Shown here in pieces: positions 50,882-58,439 of a stretch of 64,000 bases of DNA. The stretch covers positions 1 through 64,000 of the forward strand of contig NZ_UTKY01000075.1 in the NCBI RefSeq assembly GCF_900583165.1. The letters run 5' to 3'. A program made the position numbers and the translations under genes. Source of the DNA: Pseudomonas viridiflava (GTDB lineage Bacteria > Pseudomonadota > Gammaproteobacteria > Pseudomonadales > Pseudomonadaceae). Positions within the stretch are counted from its first letter, which is position 1, and each line of letters starts with the position of its first letter. Under the pieces are notes generated by a model. It was not told where the DNA came from and made no database searches. It was given only the letters and a program-made list of their open reading frames with translations.

Positions 50882-51742
50882 ATGAGTCAGTACCAGCCGG
50901 GCATTCTTGCCGCGCCAGTGCCGTTGCAGGCACGTCATCTGTTTTTTGCCGTGGATTCGTTGGTCGCCGTGCCCGCTGCGCTGGACGCACTGGTGCAGTT
51001 GACCGACTCGGCGGCAGTGGTCGGTTTTGGCGAGCCGCTGGTAATCGCGCTGGGTGCACAGATCGACGGCCTGCGCAGCTTCCCGGCCGTCAGCGGCCCG
51101 GGCGCCCACAACCCGTCCACCCAACAGGCGTTGTGGGTGTGGCTGCACGGCGTTGATCGCGGTGAACTGCTGTTGCGTAGCCGCGCTTTTGAAAAGGCCC
51201 TGGCCCCGGCCTTTCGCCTGGTGCAGATGACCGAAGGCTTTCGCTACAAGACGGGTTTCGACCTCACCGACTACGAGGACGGCACCGAAAACCCACACGA
51301 CGATGCCGCCGTTGAAGCCGCCCTGACCGACAGCGGTGCCAGCTTTGCCGCGATCCAGCAATGGCAGCACGACCTTGACGGTTTCGCCGCATTGCCCGCC
51401 CAGGAGCGCGACCACATCATCGGCCGTCGCCATGGCGACAACGAAGAGTTGGACGACGCCCCCGAATCGGCCCACACCAAGCGCACCGCCCAGGAAAGCT
51501 TCACCCCGGAGGCCTTCGTAGTGCGCCGCTCCATGCCGTGGGCCGAGAACGGTCAGGCGGGCTTGATGTTCCTGGCGTTCGGCCATTCCTTCGACGCATT
51601 CGAGGCGCAATTGCGGCGCATGAGTGGCCTGGAAGACGGGATTGTCGATGGTTTGTATCGCATCAGCACCCCCTTGACCGGTGGATACTACTGGTGCCCG
51701 CCGGTCAAGGGTGGGTACGTGGACTTGAGCGCGCTAGGCTAG
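50882..51742 (+). CDS. Dyp-type heme peroxidase
   Basis: A 286-residue DyP-type peroxidase of the compact bacterial class. The GxxDG-type motif appears as DYEDGTENP (first Gly replaced by Asp; the catalytic Asp is kept), the proximal His lies in SAHTKRTAQ, and the distal heme Arg in FVVRRSMPW. The C-terminal LMFLAFGHSFDAFEAQLRRMSG and GGYYWCPP are also family features. AAGGAGG lies 5 nt before the ATG. It would use hydrogen peroxide to oxidise dyes or aromatic compounds; there is no signal peptide and no encapsulin gene nearby. Confidence 0.9.
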   Translation: MSQYQPGILAAPVPLQARHLFFAVDSLVAVPAALDALVQLTDSAAVVGFGEPLVIALGAQIDGLRSFPAVSGPGAHNPSTQQALWVWLHGVDRGELLLRSRAFEKALAPAFRLVQMTEGFRYKTGFDLTDYEDGTENPHDDAAVEAALTDSGASFAAIQQWQHDLDGFAALPAQERDHIIGRRHGDNEELDDAPESAHTKRTAQESFTPEAFVVRRSMPWAENGQAGLMFLAFGHSFDAFEAQLRRMSGLEDGIVDGLYRISTPLTGGYYWCPPVKGGYVDLSALG

Positions 51743-51761
51743 CCTACGCCCCATGTGGGTG

Positions 51762-52073
51762 TTACAGGCGCATCACTGATGTACATGGCGCTGTCGGCGC
51801 ATGCCTCATGAATGGCTCTGGTTGATAGGCCTGCGCCGAGTTCATCGGCGCGTTGTTCAAGGCGACCCCAACGCTTGGGGTACCCCGAGTGGTTGAGTGA
51901 TTCGGCAGGTCGTCATGGGTGGGCTTGGGTGGGGTTTTCTGGGTGATGGCCGTTAGCGCTTTGTTCGTACTGAAGGCCGCAGCACCCCCTACGGCCGCGA
52001 GCGCCACCGCTTTCGCGACGGGGGCGATAGCGGCCGACAGCGCCGCGGCGATTACAGCAAAGATAGGAAACAT
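51762..52073 (-). CDS. Small hypothetical protein with N-terminal Ala-rich membrane segment
   Basis: A 103-residue protein. The first about 30 residues are hydrophobic and Ala-rich (IFAVIAAALSAAIAPVAKAVALAAVGGAAAF), a likely membrane segment; the rest is polar and Pro/Asn-rich with no recognised domain. ATG 52073 was chosen because AAGGA is 8 nt upstream; the ATG six bases further up is too close to it. It is convergent with the DyP gene, 19 bp between the stop codons, and follows the carbonic anhydrase gene on the opposite side. Function unknown. Confidence 0.55.
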   Translation of the reverse strand: MFPIFAVIAAALSAAIAPVAKAVALAAVGGAAAFSTNKALTAITQKTPPKPTHDDLPNHSTTRGTPSVGVALNNAPMNSAQAYQPEPFMRHAPTAPCTSVMRL

Positions 52074-52156
52074 AGGCATTATCCTTTTCGCGAGATAGCA
52101 AAGATTTGGGAAACGCCTTACCTGTGTGTTCCTGGTCGAGCAATCAGTTCCAGCGG

Positions 52157-52873
52157 TTAGGAAACCCACTCCACCTCACCGCTGTTGAGTCGATAAATGC
52201 CGCCGACGATGTCCAGCTTGCCTTGGGTGATGGCATCGGTCAGCACGGTCGATTCACGCTTGAGTCGCGCCATGGTGTCGGCAACATTCTGCGCAATGGC
52301 GTTGTCGAGCAAATCCCCAGGCTTGTTCAATACCTGGGTCACGGCCGGCTTGAGCGCGTCCGCCAGGCCCTGGATTTTCCCGGGGAAGCGGGCATTGTCC
52401 TTGACGGCCTTGACCCCGGCGGCAACGGCGCCGCAGCGATCGTGGCCGAGTACTACGATCAGCGGCGTGCCCAGCACGGCCACTGCGTACTCTAGGCTGG
52501 CGAGCCCGTTGTCAGTGACGAAGTTACCCGCTACGCGCACCGCGAAAATGTCGCCGCGACCGGTATCGAAGGCGTACTCAGGGGCAATTCTGGAGTCGGC
52601 GCAGCCCAGCACCGCGGCAAATGGGTTTTGCCCATCGACCAGCGCCTCCCGTTCAGCGATGAAATCATGGCGCTTGGTGACACCCGCAACGTAACGGCCA
52701 TTGCCCTCCTTCAAGCGGGTGAGCGCCTGCTGCGGTGTGAGACCGTTGGCAGGTTTGGGTGCCGGCCCTGGGGCCGCAGCTGCGTGAGCCACGGCGGCGG
52801 GTAATGCCCCGGCGAGAAGCAGGGCCCCGGCGCCGGCAGTGGCCAGGCGCAAGAAGCGTCGGCGGTCATTCAT
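52157..52873 (-). CDS. Beta-class carbonic anhydrase with Tat signal
   Basis: A 238-residue zinc enzyme converting CO2 and water to bicarbonate. The zinc ligands are in CADSR and HDRCGAV, the beta-class signature, and the core reads VRVAGNFVTDNGLASLEYAVAVLG. The N-terminus MNDRRRFLRLATAGAGALLLAGALPAAVAHA is a twin-arginine signal peptide, so the enzyme is exported folded to the periplasm. The frame extends upstream by 52 codons, but ATG 52873 puts the RR motif in the usual place; its ribosome site is weak, so an ATG at 52909 remains possible. Divergent from the MFS gene at 53165. Confidence 0.9.
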   Translation of the reverse strand: MNDRRRFLRLATAGAGALLLAGALPAAVAHAAAAPGPAPKPANGLTPQQALTRLKEGNGRYVAGVTKRHDFIAEREALVDGQNPFAAVLGCADSRIAPEYAFDTGRGDIFAVRVAGNFVTDNGLASLEYAVAVLGTPLIVVLGHDRCGAVAAGVKAVKDNARFPGKIQGLADALKPAVTQVLNKPGDLLDNAIAQNVADTMARLKRESTVLTDAITQGKLDIVGGIYRLNSGEVEWVS

Positions 52874-53040
52874 AGGTGCCGGGGCAGGGGATGTATGAGC
52901 AGTGCACATTGGCTGGCGTCTCGGAGCAGAGGAGGAAGGGGCCAAAGGGTGCAAAGAATCTTGCGCGAAAAAACTAGGATTTTTCCGGGCGTTCGCGTGT
53001 TTGTGCGCCCGCACTGAAAAACTCGCCAACTCCCCGTCAC

Positions 53041-53052
53041 CTGGCTAGCCAG
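53041..53052. promoter_or_regulatory. Perfect palindrome in the carbonic anhydrase/MFS divergent region
   Basis: CTGGCTAGCCAG, a perfect 12-bp palindrome, lies in the 291-bp gene-free region 52874-53164 between the divergent start codons. A less regular dyad GCTGG...CCAGC follows. It may be an operator for the MFS gene. Nothing else is recognisable in the gap. Confidence 0.35.
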
Positions 53053-53164
53053 CGAATGCGCGCTGGTGGGGCTGTCGCCAGCGGGTTGCGTCCGTTGCCC
53101 TATGGGAAAAAGCCGTGATTAAGGCTACCGTGGCGACCTGAATATTTCGGGATGTTTCAGATTT

Positions 53165-54298
53165 ATGACCAGCCAGGCCCTCCGCACCGCCGACACCCAG
53201 TCCCGCCGCGCCGCGTTGACCTTGGCCTTATGCCTACCCAGCGACGTGTTGCTCTACCTGCTGTTGCCCATGGAGTCCCAAGCGTTTGGCATCACCCTGG
53301 CCCAGGCCGGCGTATTGCTGGCCGCCAACCGGCTGGTGCGGATTTTTGGTTATCGGCATGTGCTGAATTTCTACGCACGTCATGGCGACCGCCTGACCTG
53401 CATGATCGCCGCTGGCGCCGCCACGCTGTGTGCAGTCGGCAACTCAATGCTGTCCGGGTTCGCGGCGCTGCTTGGGCTACGCCTGGTGTGGGGCTTGTGT
53501 TTTGCCGCGTTGAACCTGTCGACCCAAGTATTGGCCACTGCCGAACCTGACGGGGCTGCACGCCGGGCGGGTCGTTCGCGGGCCTTGATCGCCCTTGGGC
53601 CAATGCTGGCGCTGCCTTTGGGTGGCTGGCTGACGCTGTCGGCCGGGCCGCGTCCGATTTTCCTGATTCTGGCAGCGGCCTGTTTGGTCGGGTTATGGGT
53701 GGCGCGGGGCTTGCCTGCGGCCGGGCATGACTTGCACAGCACCCCAGGACGGCGCTTCAAATGGCCGGACAGCGTGGCAATGTGGTCATTTATCGAAGGC
53801 GTGGCGCTGGATGGGCTGTTTATCTTCGGCCTGTCGATCCAGGCGCAGAAAATTCTCGGCGGTGACGCAGTGCTGATCGCGGGCGGCTTGATGGCGCTGC
53901 GGTATGTCTCGGAAATGCTCCTGAGCCCCTTGGGCGGCCGCGCGGCGCAGCGCTTTGGTGCCACCTCGATGCTGCTGCTGTTCTCGTTCCTGAGTGCCTT
54001 GGCCCTGATGGCGTTTGGCAGTTACTGGGTGATTATCGGCGCGGCATCGGTGCTGGTGCTGCGTGCGCTGCAATTGCCGCTGGTGACCACCCTGGTGGCT
54101 GAGCGCAATCCCGGCTCGATGCGTGTATCGGCGTTGGCGTCGAACGCGGTCTGGCGGGATATCGGCGCGGGGCTGGGGCCGCTGTTGGCCGGGCTGCTGC
54201 TGCCGATTGCCTCGGCCCCGTGGGTGTTTGGTGTGGCGGGTGCGGCGATTGCAGTGAGTGCCGTGTTCTGCTGGCGGGCGAAGGCGTCACTGCCCTGA
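53165..54298 (+). CDS. MFS transporter
   Basis: A 377-residue protein with 10-12 hydrophobic helices. The motif GVLLAANRLVRIFGYRHVLNFYARHGDR resembles MFS motif A in the loop between helices 2 and 3, and LRLVWGLCFAALNLSTQVLAT fits helix 4. It is somewhat shorter than the usual 400 residues. The ribosome site before ATG 53165 is weak. It is convergent with the DUF3087 gene, one base between the stop codons. Substrate unknown. Confidence 0.78.
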   Translation: MTSQALRTADTQSRRAALTLALCLPSDVLLYLLLPMESQAFGITLAQAGVLLAANRLVRIFGYRHVLNFYARHGDRLTCMIAAGAATLCAVGNSMLSGFAALLGLRLVWGLCFAALNLSTQVLATAEPDGAARRAGRSRALIALGPMLALPLGGWLTLSAGPRPIFLILAAACLVGLWVARGLPAAGHDLHSTPGRRFKWPDSVAMWSFIEGVALDGLFIFGLSIQAQKILGGDAVLIAGGLMALRYVSEMLLSPLGGRAAQRFGATSMLLLFSFLSALALMAFGSYWVIIGAASVLVLRALQLPLVTTLVAERNPGSMRVSALASNAVWRDIGAGLGPLLAGLLLPIASAPWVFGVAGAAIAVSAVFCWRAKASLP

Positions 54299-54299
54299 T

Positions 54300-54821
54300 T
54301 CAGGCACTTTTCAAGCGCTCGATCCAGGCCGGATCAAAGCGGGTCTGCTCGGTCTCGATGCCCGCCGTCTGCAGCCTGGCCTTGTGCGCTTCGATCTCAC
54401 CGACCATCTGCGCATGGGCGCTGGAGTTGGCGTCCAGCTCATGCATCTGGGTCAATCCCAGGTGATAGAACCGCAACACTGTGAGCGCCGTTGGGTCATT
54501 CGCCTGCACCCGTTCAGTGACCTTGTGCATCACATTGGTCACGCTCATCAGGCAGCGCTTGAGCTGCCAGCCATACACCGCCGCCGCCATCCACGGCTGG
54601 GTCCAGAACGGGCCGCGCACCAGCGCTACGGTAATCAGCACGCCAGCGAACACACCACCGACATTGAAGCGAAAGTTATCGCCACCGGGTTCGCCGAACA
54701 GCATCACTGCCAGGCTCGACAGCAACATGGCCAACGCCAGGAACAGCACCGCGACGATGATCGTGCTGCGGCGGGTTTGCTGGCGGTAGGTGGCGGGGTC
54801 GCAGGGTTTGAGTTCGAACAT
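54300..54821 (-). CDS. DUF3087 family membrane protein
   Basis: A 173-residue protein with two transmembrane helices near the N-terminus (STIIVAVLFLALAMLLSSLAVMLFG and VGGVFAGVLITVALVRG), then a polar helical domain (VLRFYHLGLTQMHELDANSSAHAQMVGEIEAHKARL). The pattern FELKPCDPATYRQQTRRSTIIV at the start matches what I know of DUF3087 proteins of Pseudomonas. ATG 54821 fits this N-terminus; the upstream frame lacks support. Function unknown. Confidence 0.68.
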   Translation of the reverse strand: MFELKPCDPATYRQQTRRSTIIVAVLFLALAMLLSSLAVMLFGEPGGDNFRFNVGGVFAGVLITVALVRGPFWTQPWMAAAVYGWQLKRCLMSVTNVMHKVTERVQANDPTALTVLRFYHLGLTQMHELDANSSAHAQMVGEIEAHKARLQTAGIETEQTRFDPAWIERLKSA

Positions 54822-54939
54822 CCGGTTCAAGTCTCCAGAAGAGGGCGGGATGGCATCTTCGCACGCCTGGGCAAACAAGTTGAACGATGGCTTAACGCAG
54901 TTTCTCTAAACCTACGTAAACCCACTGAGGTGAACCATC

Positions 54940-55128
54940 ATGGCCGAATACAAACAGCCGCCACCCGGCACCCCCAACCCTGACCGTACGCCCGGCGAAG
55001 AGGAGCGCGACAACGACGCCTTGCGCCCCAACGACCCGGCGGAACGTCAGGACGACGAATTGGATCAGGATGTCGAGCAGGTTGAGGAAGACCTGGAAAA
55101 CCTGCACGACAAAGCCCGTCCACTGTGA
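54940..55128 (+). CDS. Small acidic disordered protein
   Basis: A 62-residue, strongly acidic, Pro/Asp/Glu-rich protein with no hydrophobic core: PPPGTPNPDRTPGEEERDNDAL followed by a Glu/Asp-rich helix (DDELDQDVEQVEEDLENLHD). GAGGTG lies 7 nt before the ATG. It is followed 14 bp later by a second small hydrophilic protein, and both end at one terminator, so they form a two-gene unit. Function unknown. Confidence 0.7.
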   Translation: MAEYKQPPPGTPNPDRTPGEEERDNDALRPNDPAERQDDELDQDVEQVEEDLENLHDKARPL

Positions 55129-55142
55129 ATAAGGAGAAGACT

Positions 55143-55340
55143 GTGAGCAATACTCCGAAAGGCCCGCACTCGGGTGAGCAGGGAACCGGTAAGGATGAGC
55201 TGGGTTTCGACCCGGACTCGCCAGATGTGAGTGATCCGCAGGTTGACCCTATTGGCCCTGCCATCGCGCCCCTGGACAAAGAAAAACAGCCGGCAGAAAA
55301 AAAGCCGCCCTATGATCCCTTGGGCGACTTGAAACCTTAA
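55143..55340 (+). CDS. Small hydrophilic Asp/Pro-rich protein
   Basis: A 65-residue polar protein, SNTPKGPHSGEQGTGKDELGFDPDSPDVSDP and onward, probably disordered. The GTG at 55143 has AAGGAGA 5 nt upstream and is preferred to a GTG at 55125 that overlaps the previous gene. Its composition resembles that of its upstream partner. Function unknown. Confidence 0.65.
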   Translation: MSNTPKGPHSGEQGTGKDELGFDPDSPDVSDPQVDPIGPAIAPLDKEKQPAEKKPPYDPLGDLKP

Positions 55341-55344
55341 CCTG

Positions 55345-55372
55345 AGCCCCGCCGTTGTGCGGGGCTTTTACT
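55345..55372 (+). terminator. Rho-independent terminator after the small-protein pair
   Basis: AGCCCCGC-cgttgt-GCGGGGCT followed by TTT; ends the 54940-55340 unit. The stem also lies just beyond the stop of the opposing gene at 55372, so it may serve both strands. Confidence 0.88.
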
Positions 55373-55608
55373 TATTTGGGTGCTATCCACGTCACTTCAG
55401 TAATTCCAAACTTCTCGGCCCAGGGCCGAGTGGTTTTCTTCACTTGCTCATGCCCTACACGCCCAACGCGGCTGACATGCGCAATATCGGCATCAACCGC
55501 CGCCCAGTGCCAGGCCTCGGCGTTGTTCATCACTTCGGCGCGCACCACGAAAGACTTCGGTTGTCCGTGCAGTTGATAGTGGATGGTGTAGATTTTCGCG
55601 CTGCTCAT
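55372..55608 (-). CDS. Small conserved protein, DUF6555-like
   Basis: A 78-residue protein: KIYTIHYQLHGQPKSFVVRAEVMNNAEAWHWAAVDADIAHV and ending KFGITEVTWIAPK. The pattern matches, from memory, a small Pseudomonas family annotated DUF6555. ATG 55608 has GGGAGG 4 nt upstream, so the longer frame to 55632 is not needed. Stand-alone, divergent from the N-acetyltransferase gene. Function unknown. Confidence 0.62.
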   Translation of the reverse strand: MSSAKIYTIHYQLHGQPKSFVVRAEVMNNAEAWHWAAVDADIAHVSRVGRVGHEQVKKTTRPWAEKFGITEVTWIAPK

Positions 55609-55728
55609 GTTGCCTCCCTGTGTTGTTATCAATGGATAGGAGAGCGTTCAAAAAGGTTCATTCAAAATGACAATCTGCATGCAGGCGCGGCATAGTGACG
55701 CCTTCGCCGCGCGCCCCAGGAATGTGCA

Positions 55729-56550
55729 ATGACTCACCTGACCCATCGCCAGCTTTACCTCAATCGCTTGGGCTTTGACGCACCGCCGCCGCCCACGCTG
55801 CAAACCCTGCAGGCTCTGCAAATGCGCCACGTGTGCACCTTTGCCTTCGAGAGCGTGTCGACACTGTTGCATCTGCCGGTGCCCATCGACCTGGCCAGCG
55901 TCGAGCAAAAGGTGCTGCTGGATGGGCGCGGTGGCTACTGCTATGAGTTAAACCAGCTGTTCCTCGCCCTGTTGCACGAATTGGGCTTTGACGCTCGTGG
56001 TATCACCGGACGGGTGGTGATGGGCTGTCCGGCGGATGCGCACACGGCACGTACCCATCGCTTGAGCCTGGTGACCGTGGACGGCGTGCGCTATATCACC
56101 GATGTTGGCTTTGGCGGCATGGTGCCCAGCAGTCCGTTGTTGCTGGACACTGAGGCGGTGCAGGCGACGGCCCACGAGCCGTATCGGCTGACATACGACG
56201 GGCAGGGCAGTTTCACGCTGTGGGCGCAGGTGGCACAGGAATGGCGTGGGCTCTATGTGTTCGACCTGCAGGTGCAGGCCGATATCGACTACACCCTCGG
56301 CAACTGGTACGTGTCGACTCACCCTAATTCGCCGTTCCTGGGCCAGCTGAAGGCCGCACGCCTGGCACCGGGTAAACGCTACACCCTGGCCAACGCCAAT
56401 TATGCCGTGCACTACCTGGATCGACCGAGCGAAAAACGTACGCTGGGCAGTGCCGATGAACTGTTGCAGGTACTGCAGGAGACCTTTGGTATTCGCTTAT
56501 CGGCGCTTCCTCAATTGCGCGAAGCGCTCAAGGGTCTGAGCGGTGGTTAA
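55729..56550 (+). CDS. nat: Arylamine N-acetyltransferase
   Basis: A 273-residue cytoplasmic enzyme that moves an acetyl group from acetyl-CoA to arylamines and hydrazines. The complete Cys-His-Asp triad is visible: Cys71 in RGGYCYELN, His110 in ARTHRLSLV, Asp125 in YITDVGFGG. The N-terminal RLGFDAPPPPTLQTLQALQMRHVCTFAFE also fits. AGGA lies 7 nt before the ATG. The gene is monocistronic, followed by a 265-bp gap before the type VI secretion operon. Confidence 0.95.
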   Translation: MTHLTHRQLYLNRLGFDAPPPPTLQTLQALQMRHVCTFAFESVSTLLHLPVPIDLASVEQKVLLDGRGGYCYELNQLFLALLHELGFDARGITGRVVMGCPADAHTARTHRLSLVTVDGVRYITDVGFGGMVPSSPLLLDTEAVQATAHEPYRLTYDGQGSFTLWAQVAQEWRGLYVFDLQVQADIDYTLGNWYVSTHPNSPFLGQLKAARLAPGKRYTLANANYAVHYLDRPSEKRTLGSADELLQVLQETFGIRLSALPQLREALKGLSGG

Positions 56551-56815
56551 TCCTTCCTTCTAAACCCTTCCCCCTTAACCCTGCACCGAATACATGGGTG
56601 ATGAGTATGAAATCAAGCTCGGCACCGCGGTTTAGGCGTTAAACCTGGAGCGGAGCAGGGCGCGGTTACAGGGGGCAGGCGGTACCCAGTTGCCACGCAC
56701 AGTTAAATCTCACAGTCGCCCATGACTTTGCCTACATTTCTTTCCGGTTAACTCCCCTATAAATCCTCAGCAAGCAGGTTCTACTTTCTAGAACGACTTG
56801 AATGGGGAATTGACG
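56551..56815. promoter_or_regulatory. Upstream region of the type VI secretion operon
   Basis: 265 bp without a gene. It holds a perfect dyad, GGTTTA-ggcgt-TAAACC, at 56629-56645, the only clear symmetric element. No convincing sigma-54 -24/-12 pair was found. The tssA promoter is expected here. Confidence 0.4.
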
Positions 56816-57823
56816 ATGGGCCCGACCACCAATGCTGATTCACTGAATCTGACCAAGCTTGCCCAACCTCTGGGTGGGGTGGGTGGCGGTGGCCCCAACC
56901 TCGAATACGACCCCGAATTCCTTGAGCTGGAAGCAGAAACCCTCGGCCAACCCGAGGTGCAATATGGCGACACGCTCACTGAGGCGATCGAACCCAACTG
57001 GACGCGCGTGCTGCTGTTGTCGCAGGCGCTGCTGGTGCGCAGTCGTGACTTGCGCCTGGCCATGTGGCTGGCTCGGGCCCAACTCAAGCTGCACGGTATT
57101 GCCGGCCTGGCGGTTGGCCTGCAGTTGATCCACGAGTTGTTGGCGAACTGCTGGGAGGGCCTGCACCCCCAACTTGACCCCGATGACGATGACGACCCGC
57201 TGTTACGCATCAACATCCTGGCGGCGCTCTGCGAGCCCGGCGGGATGCTGCGTGACTTGCTTGATACGCCACTGATCATCGCTCGTAGCTTGGGCCCGCT
57301 GACGCTTCAGCAAATAGACCGGGCCGTCAACGAGCAAAACCCAGACCTCAGCCCTGCCATGCTTGAGGGGGCGCTGGCAGAAGCTGATGCGCTCGAACTG
57401 GGTGCCACTGCCGACGCGTTGGCGCAGGCGATGGTCCTCAGCACGCAGATCGAACAGTTACTGACAGAGCGAGTCGGCCTCGATCGCGCACTGGACTTGA
57501 GCCCGCTGGTCAACTTATTGCGCCGTGCCTGCGACGTCACTCGACAGCGTCTCCCCGACACGTCCAGCGCAACGATTGCCGACGAGCATTCGCGTGCGCC
57601 ACCCCATCGTGGCGAGATCAACAGCCGCGCAGAGGCGCGCCAGGCCATCGACCGTTTGTGCACCTATTTCCGCACGCATGAACCCGCCAGCCCAGTGCCG
57701 TTCCTGCTGCAACGCGCCAGTCAGTTGATCGACAAAAACTTTATGGAGCTGCTGCAGGATCTGGCCCCCGATGGCCTTGCCCAATTGGCATTGGTCAGCG
57801 GCATCCCCAACAGCGCCAGTTGA
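56816..57823 (+). CDS. tssA: Type VI secretion system protein TssA
   Basis: A 335-residue protein of the short TssA type. The ImpA_N domain covers about residues 20-140 (PNLEYDPEFLELEAETLGQPE, then LLANCWEGLHPQLDPDDDDDPLLRINIL). The C-terminus carries the helical ring-forming domain (AIDRLCTYFRTHEPASPVPFLLQRASQLIDKNFMELLQDLAPDGLAQL). TssA coordinates baseplate assembly and sheath polymerisation. ATG 56816 has GGGGAA 6 nt upstream; a TTG at 56798 is less likely. It is the first gene of the T6SS operon. Confidence 0.9.
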   Translation: MGPTTNADSLNLTKLAQPLGGVGGGGPNLEYDPEFLELEAETLGQPEVQYGDTLTEAIEPNWTRVLLLSQALLVRSRDLRLAMWLARAQLKLHGIAGLAVGLQLIHELLANCWEGLHPQLDPDDDDDPLLRINILAALCEPGGMLRDLLDTPLIIARSLGPLTLQQIDRAVNEQNPDLSPAMLEGALAEADALELGATADALAQAMVLSTQIEQLLTERVGLDRALDLSPLVNLLRRACDVTRQRLPDTSSATIADEHSRAPPHRGEINSRAEARQAIDRLCTYFRTHEPASPVPFLLQRASQLIDKNFMELLQDLAPDGLAQLALVSGIPNSAS

Positions 57824-57860
57824 ACCTTTTGTATCTATCTCATTGACCGGAGCCAGTCCT

Positions 57861-58361
57861 GTGGCCACAGAAAACAGTCAGAAATTTATCGCGCGCAACC
57901 GGGCGCCACGTGTGCAGATCGAGTACGACGTGGAGGTCTACGGCTCGGAAAAAACCGTGCAATTACCTTTCGTCATGGGGGTGTTTTCCGACCTCTCGGG
58001 CAAACCCGCCGAGCCATTGCCGCCGGTGGCCGAACGCAAGTTTCTTGAAGTGGACATCGATAACTTCGACGAGCGCCTCAAGTCCATGAAGCCGCGCGTG
58101 GCGTTCCAGGTGCCCAATACCTTGACCGGTGAAGGCAACCTGCCGGTGGAGATGACCTTTGAATCGATGGACGATTTCAGCCCGGCCGCGGTGGCCCGCA
58201 AGGTGCCAAGCCTCAACCAGTTGCTCACCGCACGCAGCCAACTGGCGAACCTGCTGACCTATATGGACGGCAAGGTTGGCGCAGAGCAATTGCTGGCCAA
58301 AGTGCTCGCCGACCCCAGCGTGATGCAAGCCTTGAGCGCAACCCCACGCGCACCGGAATAA
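57861..58361 (+). CDS. tssB: Type VI secretion system contractile sheath small subunit TssB
   Basis: A 166-residue sheath protein (VipA-like). The conserved RAPRVQIEYDVEVYGSEKTVQLPFVMGVFSDLSG and FLEVDIDNFDERLKSMKPRVAF are present. The GTG at 57861, with GGAG 8 nt upstream, gives the usual N-terminus; the frame is open into tssA but lacks similarity there. It pairs with TssC to form the contractile sheath. Confidence 0.95.
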   Translation: MATENSQKFIARNRAPRVQIEYDVEVYGSEKTVQLPFVMGVFSDLSGKPAEPLPPVAERKFLEVDIDNFDERLKSMKPRVAFQVPNTLTGEGNLPVEMTFESMDDFSPAAVARKVPSLNQLLTARSQLANLLTYMDGKVGAEQLLAKVLADPSVMQALSATPRAPE

Positions 58362-58439
58362 CGGACTGACTGCTGTTTCGCCGGTGCCTCGTGTGCACCG
58401 GTACGTGAACGCTTTTGCCAAAAAATCGAGGATACCGTC

